NCBI RefSeq assembly: GCF_000415985.1
Contig: NZ_KE356561.1
Coordinates: 2,064,657-2,128,656 of the forward strand
Length of the DNA stretch: 64,000 nt
DNA from: Haloquadratum walsbyi J07HQW2
GTDB taxonomy: Archaea > Halobacteriota > Halobacteria > Halobacteriales > Haloferacaceae
Direction of reading: 5' to 3'
Below, in pieces: positions 59,266 to 64,000 of this stretch. Each line of letters begins with the position of its first letter. The first letter of the stretch is position 1. The notes beneath the pieces were generated by a model. The model did not search any database. It was not told where the DNA came from and was given only the letters and a program-made list of their open reading frames with translations. A program made the translations under genes and the position numbers.

Positions 59266-59271
59266 TTTAAG
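59266..59271 (+). promoter_or_regulatory. TATA-like element of the lysW operon
   Basis: TTTAAG, 25-30 bases before the lysW ATG, in the expected position for a leaderless transcript starting the lysW operon. Confidence 0.5.
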
Positions 59272-59295
59272 TCTCCTCCTGGTACAGTAGTATAC

Positions 59296-59475
59296 ATGGT
59301 AGAAACCATCGTTGGAGAAGATCCGCTCAGTGGAGAGGAAATCGAAATCCCAGCCGATGCGGAGGTTGGCGAAATTGTTGATAGTCCCGCAACAGGAGCC
59401 GAGCTTGAGATTGTCGCTACTGACCCATTAACACTTGAAGAAGCTCCAGAACTCGAAGAGGATTGGGGCGAGTAA
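59296..59475 (+). CDS. lysW: Amino-group carrier protein LysW (cysteine-less)
   Basis: A 59-residue acidic carrier starting MVETIVGEDPLSGEEIEIPA and ending with the diagnostic EDWGE, whose terminal Glu is the attachment point for glutamate or aminoadipate. The segment VGEIVDSPATGAELEIV corresponds to V-D-C-P-x-C-G-A-E-L in Thermus LysW. Here no Cys is present, so the zinc ribbon cannot form as in Thermus; it may be stabilised differently at high salt. Immediately precedes lysX (1 bp apart). Confidence 0.9.
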   Translation: MVETIVGEDPLSGEEIEIPADAEVGEIVDSPATGAELEIVATDPLTLEEAPELEEDWGE

Positions 59476-59476
59476 A

Positions 59477-60388
59477 ATGAAAGTCGGACTGCTCTATTCT
59501 CGGATTCGACAGGATGAGAAGCTCTTGTTGTCTGAACTGCGGAGTCGTGGACACGAGGTCAAGAAAATCGACATCCGAGATGAGCAGTTCGATATCGCTG
59601 ACCCACCAACAGCGGTCAGTAATGTCGATGTTGTTTTTGATCGCTGTTTGGCGACAAGTCGGAGCTATTACACGACACAGTTTTTAGAGGCACATGATAT
59701 ACCTGTCATCAACAGCGCCGAAACAGCAGATGTGTGTGCAGATAAGGTGAAAAATAGCCTTGCATTACAATCCGCAGGTATCCCAACGCCGCGAACAGAG
59801 GTATCATTCACCACCGACAGTGCAATGGAGTCTATCGAACGATTTGGCTATCCGTGTGTCTTAAAGCCGGTTATTGGCTCTTGGGGGCGACTTATGGCAA
59901 AAATTGAGTCACGATCTGCTGCGGAGGCTATTCTTGAACATAAGTCCACACTCGGTAATTATGAGCATAAGGTGTTCTATATTCAAGAGTTCGTTCCAAA
60001 GCCTGGTCGAGATATTCGTGTGCTTGCCGCTGATGGGAAGCCAATTGCTGCAATGACACGCGCTGCGGATCACTGGCTGACGAACGCTGCGAAGGGAGCA
60101 GAAGCATCCTCATTTAGTCTTGATGATAGGGCTCGTAAATTAGTTGCAGATGCATCAGCAGCTGTCGGAGGTGGGCTTCTTGGAGTTGACCTGATGGAGA
60201 CTGGTAATGGTGATTACACAGTACATGAGGTCAATCACACCGTCGAATTCAAAGCGCTCAACAGTGCTGTTAATACTGACGTGCCGGGAGAGGTCATTGA
60301 TTGGTTGGAGACAGATGTTGATACATCAGGTAATACCACTAATCGTGAGAATACCGGCGAGATGATTGGCGATGCGGAGGCAACATGA
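59477..60388 (+). CDS. lysX: LysW-glutamate ligase LysX/ArgX
   Basis: An ATP-grasp ligase of about 303 residues from the ATG at 59477 (MKVGLLYSRIRQDEKLLLSE); an ORF start at 59435 lies inside lysW and is rejected. ATP-grasp motifs: GYPCVLKPVIGSWGRLMAKI (about residue 125), EFVPKPGRDIRVLAADG, and HEVNHTVEFKALNSA near the C-terminus. Joins the amino group of glutamate (arginine) and/or aminoadipate (lysine) to the C-terminus of LysW. Overlaps lysY by 4 bp. Confidence 0.95.
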   Translation: MKVGLLYSRIRQDEKLLLSELRSRGHEVKKIDIRDEQFDIADPPTAVSNVDVVFDRCLATSRSYYTTQFLEAHDIPVINSAETADVCADKVKNSLALQSAGIPTPRTEVSFTTDSAMESIERFGYPCVLKPVIGSWGRLMAKIESRSAAEAILEHKSTLGNYEHKVFYIQEFVPKPGRDIRVLAADGKPIAAMTRAADHWLTNAAKGAEASSFSLDDRARKLVADASAAVGGGLLGVDLMETGNGDYTVHEVNHTVEFKALNSAVNTDVPGEVIDWLETDVDTSGNTTNRENTGEMIGDAEAT

Positions 60389-61446
60389 GTATGAACAAAA
60401 CACGTACTGACAGTTATACTGCATCTGTTGTTGGCGGATCTGGATTTACTGGAGGGGAGTTACTCCGACTGCTTACACAGCATCCGTATTTCGAGGTTGT
60501 CCAAGCGACAAGCCGGTCAAAAACTCATAAAACTATTGGAAATGTACATCCAAACCTCCGATCAGTTGACCTACGTTTTACCGATCCGAGCGATCTTGAA
60601 TCGGTTGATGTGCTCTTCGCGGCGACACCGCATGGCGTTTCAATGCAGCAGATTGACACATTTACTGCAGCCGCCGACACCGTCATTGATCTATCGGCGG
60701 ACTTTCGATTAAATTCAGTTGAGCAGTATAATGAATGGTATGACGGACACGCCTGTCCAGAGTATCTTGAGGATGCAGAGTATGCCCTTCCAGAGATCAA
60801 TCGATCGAATCTTGCTGGTGCATCATTGATTGCTGCCGGCGGGTGTAATGCAACAGCAACAATCCTTGGCTTGAACCCACTGTTTGATGCAAATATTCTT
60901 ACCGGTGACGAGCAGGTCATTGTTGATCTGAAAGTTGGCTCCTCGGAGGGTGGGACTGGGGGTGGAGATGCCTCAAGTCATCCTGAACGATCAGGTGTTG
61001 TGCGACCGTATGCGCCAACAGGGCATCGACATGAAGCTGAAATTGAGCAGTTTCTTGGGCTCTCGGTGTCATTCACCGCACATGCAGTTGAGATGACCCG
61101 AGGGGCAAGTGCGACCTGTCACGTATTTCCATCTGATCCTGTCTCAAATAGCGACCTGTGGGGTGCATATCGCAATGCGTATGCTGAGGAACCATTTATG
61201 CGGACAGTCGCAGGCGGTGGCGGTGTTTATCGATATCCAGAGCCGAAATCAGTCGCCGGAAGTAATTACGCTGAGGTTGGATTCGAACGTGACCCGAGCA
61301 ATCACCGACTCGTTGTTTTTTCAGCAATTGATAATATGATGAAGGGCTCTGCTGGACAGGCAGTTCACGCAGCGAATATTGCGCTTGGAGTTGATGAGAC
61401 GGTGGGACTCGAATTTACAGGATTACATCCGGTGGGAGCACCCTAA
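60385..61446 (+). CDS. lysY: LysW-gamma-glutamyl-phosphate reductase (LysY/ArgC)
   Basis: A 353-residue NADPH-dependent reductase. N-terminal GGSGFTGGELLRLL is the dinucleotide-binding loop; catalytic Cys in AAGGCNATATILGLNPL (about residue 152); GSSEGGTGGGDASSHPERSG and the terminal VFSAIDNMMKGSAGQAVHAA are ArgC family signatures. Third enzyme of the carrier-bound pathway. ATGA overlap with lysX. Confidence 0.96.
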   Translation: MSMNKTRTDSYTASVVGGSGFTGGELLRLLTQHPYFEVVQATSRSKTHKTIGNVHPNLRSVDLRFTDPSDLESVDVLFAATPHGVSMQQIDTFTAAADTVIDLSADFRLNSVEQYNEWYDGHACPEYLEDAEYALPEINRSNLAGASLIAAGGCNATATILGLNPLFDANILTGDEQVIVDLKVGSSEGGTGGGDASSHPERSGVVRPYAPTGHRHEAEIEQFLGLSVSFTAHAVEMTRGASATCHVFPSDPVSNSDLWGAYRNAYAEEPFMRTVAGGGGVYRYPEPKSVAGSNYAEVGFERDPSNHRLVVFSAIDNMMKGSAGQAVHAANIALGVDETVGLEFTGLHPVGAP

Positions 61447-61448
61447 CA

Positions 61449-62348
61449 ATGGAACAGACGGACACAACCGGATTGGCTCACTCAGACGTCCCGGTCGTTG
61501 TGAAAATTGGAGGTGCTCGTGCGGTAGATCCAGCTGATGCAATTGAAGATATCGCCGCAGTTGTCGCTGATGGGCGAGATATCGTTGTTGTTCATGGAGG
61601 GTCAACAGCTGTAGATGAAACGCTTGAAGCACTCGATGAAGAGCCAAGATACGTCGAGACACCCGAAGGGATTGTTGGGCGGTTCACGGATGAGAAGACA
61701 ATGGAAGTGTTCTCGATGGTACTTCCAGGAAAAATTAATACGGATCTTACCGTTGCCCTGCAGTCTGCAGGTGTCAATGCATTAGGATTATCAGGTGTCG
61801 ATGGAGGATTGCTCTGTGGTCCTCGGAAGTCAGCGGTTCGTATTATTGAGGATGGACGAAAGAAAATCGAGCGTGGAGACCATTCAGGGAAGATTGAGAC
61901 AGTGAATACGTCACTACTAACAACGTTACTACAAGATAATTATACACCGGTGGTTACAGTTCCGATGCTTGCCGATGATGGGGTTGCAGTTAATGCTGAT
62001 GCGGATCGTGCCGCTGCAGCGATTGCTGGAGCACTCAATGGAGAATTAATTGCACTTACTGATGTTGCCGGCGTATATCGCGACCCTGATGATGAGTCGA
62101 CACTCATCGAATCAGTCCAAACACCAGCAGAGTTGGATATACTAAATGACGCTGCAGAAGGCTTTATGAGAAAGAAAATAATGGCTGCTGAGGAAGCACT
62201 CAACAGCGGTGCAACGACTGTGATAATTGCAGATGCAAACGTGGCAGACCCAATTACTGCTGCGCTGTCCGGTTGTGGTACCCATATCGACACGAACGCA
62301 GTTGAATCGGAGATGAACGTAATTGACAATCAGGAGCAGACACAATGA
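61449..62348 (+). CDS. lysZ: LysW-aminoadipate/glutamate kinase (LysZ/ArgB)
   Basis: A 299-residue amino acid kinase fold. VVVKIGGARAVDPADAI (about residue 15), VVHGGSTAVDE (about 48), TVPMLADDGVAVNADADRAA (about 171) and the Lys-containing ALNSGATTVII end are in place. Phosphorylates the carrier-bound glutamate. Starts 2 bp after lysY and overlaps lysJ by 4 bp. Confidence 0.95.
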   Translation: MEQTDTTGLAHSDVPVVVKIGGARAVDPADAIEDIAAVVADGRDIVVVHGGSTAVDETLEALDEEPRYVETPEGIVGRFTDEKTMEVFSMVLPGKINTDLTVALQSAGVNALGLSGVDGGLLCGPRKSAVRIIEDGRKKIERGDHSGKIETVNTSLLTTLLQDNYTPVVTVPMLADDGVAVNADADRAAAAIAGALNGELIALTDVAGVYRDPDDESTLIESVQTPAELDILNDAAEGFMRKKIMAAEEALNSGATTVIIADANVADPITAALSGCGTHIDTNAVESEMNVIDNQEQTQ

Positions 62349-63484
62349 CTGGCGGATTTGTATTTTCTGAAAAACCAATCGAAATCGAATCTGGAGAAGG
62401 GGCATATTTGTATGGAAGCGATGGAACAGCGTATCTTGATTTTGGCGCTTCATACGCTGTTGCATCTATTGGTCACGCACATCCAGCAGTGACTGAGGCT
62501 GTCCAACAGCAAGCAGCTGATTTGACATACGTACAAGCCTCATACCCCGTTGAGACACGAACTGACCTTTATCAGAAACTCGCAACACTCGCACCTGGAG
62601 ACATTGAGAACGTCTGGCTGTGTAATTCAGGAACCGAGGCAAATGAAGCAGCGATGAAGTTCGCACGATCGGCTACCGGGCGGTCAAAGATTGTTGCGAC
62701 GAAACGTGGATTCCACGGACGGACAATGGGAGCACTGGCGATGACGTGGAAAGATAAATACAAAGCGCCGTTTGAACCACTTGCCGGTGGTATTGACTTT
62801 GTTCCGTATGGTGACCCAGAAGCACTGACGGCAGCTATTGATGAAGAAACTGCAGCAGTCTTCCTTGAGCCGGTACAAGGTGAGGGAGGAATCCATCCAG
62901 CCGAAACAGAGTATCTGAGACGTGCTCGCGAGGCGACAGAGGACACAGGCGCGGCGCTTGTATTCGATGAAATTCAAACAGGCGTTGGTCGAACTGGATC
63001 GCTATGGGCCTCCGATGGGGCTGGGGTGACACCAGATATTCTAACGACTGCAAAAGGAATCGCTAATGGTATGCCATTAGGGGCAACGCTCGTTCGTGAC
63101 TGGATTGCAGAAGATAGTGGTGACCATGGGTCAACGTTCTCCGGCACACCAGTCGTCTGTGCAGCAGCAAATGCAACTCTTGAGACAATCGTCGAAGAAG
63201 ATGTTCCAGGAAACGCTGCTATGATTGGAGAACATCTACAAGCGTCGATTGCGGATGCAGTTGAAGACCATGATCTCCCAGTCCGCGAGATTCGTGGCGA
63301 GGGATTGATGATTGGTGTTGAAGTGAAACGCGGGGCAAATCGAGTATTAAAGAACCTCGCGCTATCTGAGCAAGTGCTTGCACTTCCTGCCGGTCGAACA
63401 GTCGTGAGGTTGCTTCCCCCGTTGAATATTGATAAAACGCACGCTGACACATTCGTTGAGTCATTTATCGAGGTACTTGGATGA
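62345..63484 (+). CDS. lysJ: LysW-linked aminotransferase (LysJ/ArgD)
   Basis: A 379-residue class III PLP aminotransferase. YLDFGASYAVASIGHAHPAV, WLCNSGTEANEAAMKFAR (about 98), ALVFDEIQTGVGRTGSLWA (about 202), PLP lysine in ILTTAKGIANGMPLGATLV (about 240) and STFSGTPVVCAAANATLE are intact. Converts the carrier-bound semialdehyde to the amine. ATGA overlap with lysK. Confidence 0.96.
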   Translation: MTGGFVFSEKPIEIESGEGAYLYGSDGTAYLDFGASYAVASIGHAHPAVTEAVQQQAADLTYVQASYPVETRTDLYQKLATLAPGDIENVWLCNSGTEANEAAMKFARSATGRSKIVATKRGFHGRTMGALAMTWKDKYKAPFEPLAGGIDFVPYGDPEALTAAIDEETAAVFLEPVQGEGGIHPAETEYLRRAREATEDTGAALVFDEIQTGVGRTGSLWASDGAGVTPDILTTAKGIANGMPLGATLVRDWIAEDSGDHGSTFSGTPVVCAAANATLETIVEEDVPGNAAMIGEHLQASIADAVEDHDLPVREIRGEGLMIGVEVKRGANRVLKNLALSEQVLALPAGRTVVRLLPPLNIDKTHADTFVESFIEVLG

Positions 63485-64000
63485 ATAACGTCGATGACCA
63501 TGCTCGTGCTGATGATTGTGCCCATGCACACACAACCGAGGAGAATGAGATCATCAATAACGCGACTATCGTTACCGATGGTGGTACCTCATTCACGACG
63601 AATCACAATGCATTCGATGTGCAGCCGGAGTTGACAGATGGACTCAGTGATACACAGACACTCCTAGCTGATCTTGTATCAATTCCATCAACCTCGGGTG
63701 ATGAATCAGCAGCAGCTGAGCGATTATGCCGATTCTTCGAATCACATGGTCGCGACGCGTGGATTGATTCAGTCGGGAATGTCCGTGCACCAGCTGATGA
63801 TAGTGTATTATTGACATCACATATCGACACTGTCCCGGGAGATATACCTGTTGAGGTTCAAAACGGAGTACTATGGGGTCGAGGAAGTGTTGATGCGACC
63901 GGACCGTTAGCAGCAATGGCTGTTACTGCTGTCAAAACTGATGTTTCCTTTGCTGGAGTTGTCCGTGAAGAGACGACATCTGCTGGCGCATGGCATCTTG
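63481..64000 (+). CDS. lysK: LysW-lysine/ornithine hydrolase LysK, 5' part
   Basis: ATG at 63481 overlaps the lysJ stop. After a 55-residue Asn/Thr-rich, non-conserved N-terminus the M20 peptidase family motif appears: DLVSIPSTSGDESAAAERLC and VLLTSHIDTVPGDIPVEVQN, with the metal-binding H-x-D and the following Asp in GRGSVDATGPLAAM. Releases ornithine (or lysine) from LysW. The 3' end lies outside the window. Confidence 0.92.
   Translation, partial: MNNVDDHARADDCAHAHTTEENEIINNATIVTDGGTSFTTNHNAFDVQPELTDGLSDTQTLLADLVSIPSTSGDESAAAERLCRFFESHGRDAWIDSVGNVRAPADDSVLLTSHIDTVPGDIPVEVQNGVLWGRGSVDATGPLAAMAVTAVKTDVSFAGVVREETTSAGAWHL

Noticed and set aside
59435-59476. Earlier lysX start inside lysW
   Set aside because: It lies within the conserved lysW 3' end; the ATG at 59477 gives the family N-terminus.

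Overview
The window reads as a chromosomal stretch of a haloarchaeon, most likely Haloquadratum walsbyi or a close relative. The proteins are acidic and Asp/Glu-rich, base composition is AT-rich for a haloarchaeon, intergenic gaps are long, inteins sit in replication genes, and gene content is typically haloarchaeal (double-domain TatC, LysW-type arginine pathway, NAD-dependent ligase, small zinc-finger proteins). The species name is inference; no database was consulted.

Layout. 1-3.6 kb: an intein-split mcm helicase gene running off the left edge, a conserved haloarchaeal protein, a bioY biotin-transporter gene cut short by a degenerate mobile element, and a seven-iron ferredoxin. 3.7-14.5 kb: a glutamine amidotransferase, an alpha/beta hydrolase without its nucleophile serine, alaS, an intein-containing rfcS, a GNAT acetyltransferase, a sugar-phosphate mutase, a GIY-YIG protein, surE and a tiny zinc-finger gene. 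14.8-19 kb: two wrecked TnpB elements around a 55-residue histone-fold-like gene, rpiA and orc/cdc6. 19-27.6 kb: a MutS-family ATPase, larE, tatC and the double tatC (divergent), and rlmE. 28-36 kb: pcn, priL, small membrane proteins, hjc, a DoxX protein, an FKBP pseudogene and uvrC. 36-44.5 kb: an ABC-2 transporter, NAD-dependent DNA ligase, metY-metX and an MFS transporter. 44.7-46.2 kb: a VOC-family gene cut by a decayed TnpB element. 46.3-56 kb: a RecJ-like DHH nuclease, a phosphate-transporter-like pair, a CNNM/CorC protein, a glutaredoxin with a cysteine-less redoxin, a Sua5-type protein, glyS and a polyprenol-kinase-like membrane protein. 56.4-64 kb: argG-argH followed by lysW-lysX-lysY-lysZ-lysJ-lysK, a complete LysW-carrier arginine (possibly also lysine) operon running off the right edge.

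Functional themes. DNA replication and repair genes are strikingly dense (mcm, rfcS, orc/cdc6, pcn, priL, ligase, hjc, uvrC, MutS-like, RecJ-like). No origin repeats were recognised. Amino-acid synthesis forms two tight overlapping operons (metYX and the arg/lysW set).

Oddities. Inteins occupy the P-loop of two AAA+ replication proteins. Asp-rich low-complexity tails, sometimes built from hexanucleotide repeats, are separated from their genes by single frameshifts or stops (larE, tatC, hjc). Several proteins lack signature residues of their families (hydrolase without Ser, redoxin without Cys, LysW without Cys). At least three TnpB-type elements are decayed but keep terminal hairpins. No rRNA, tRNA or CRISPR array was seen.
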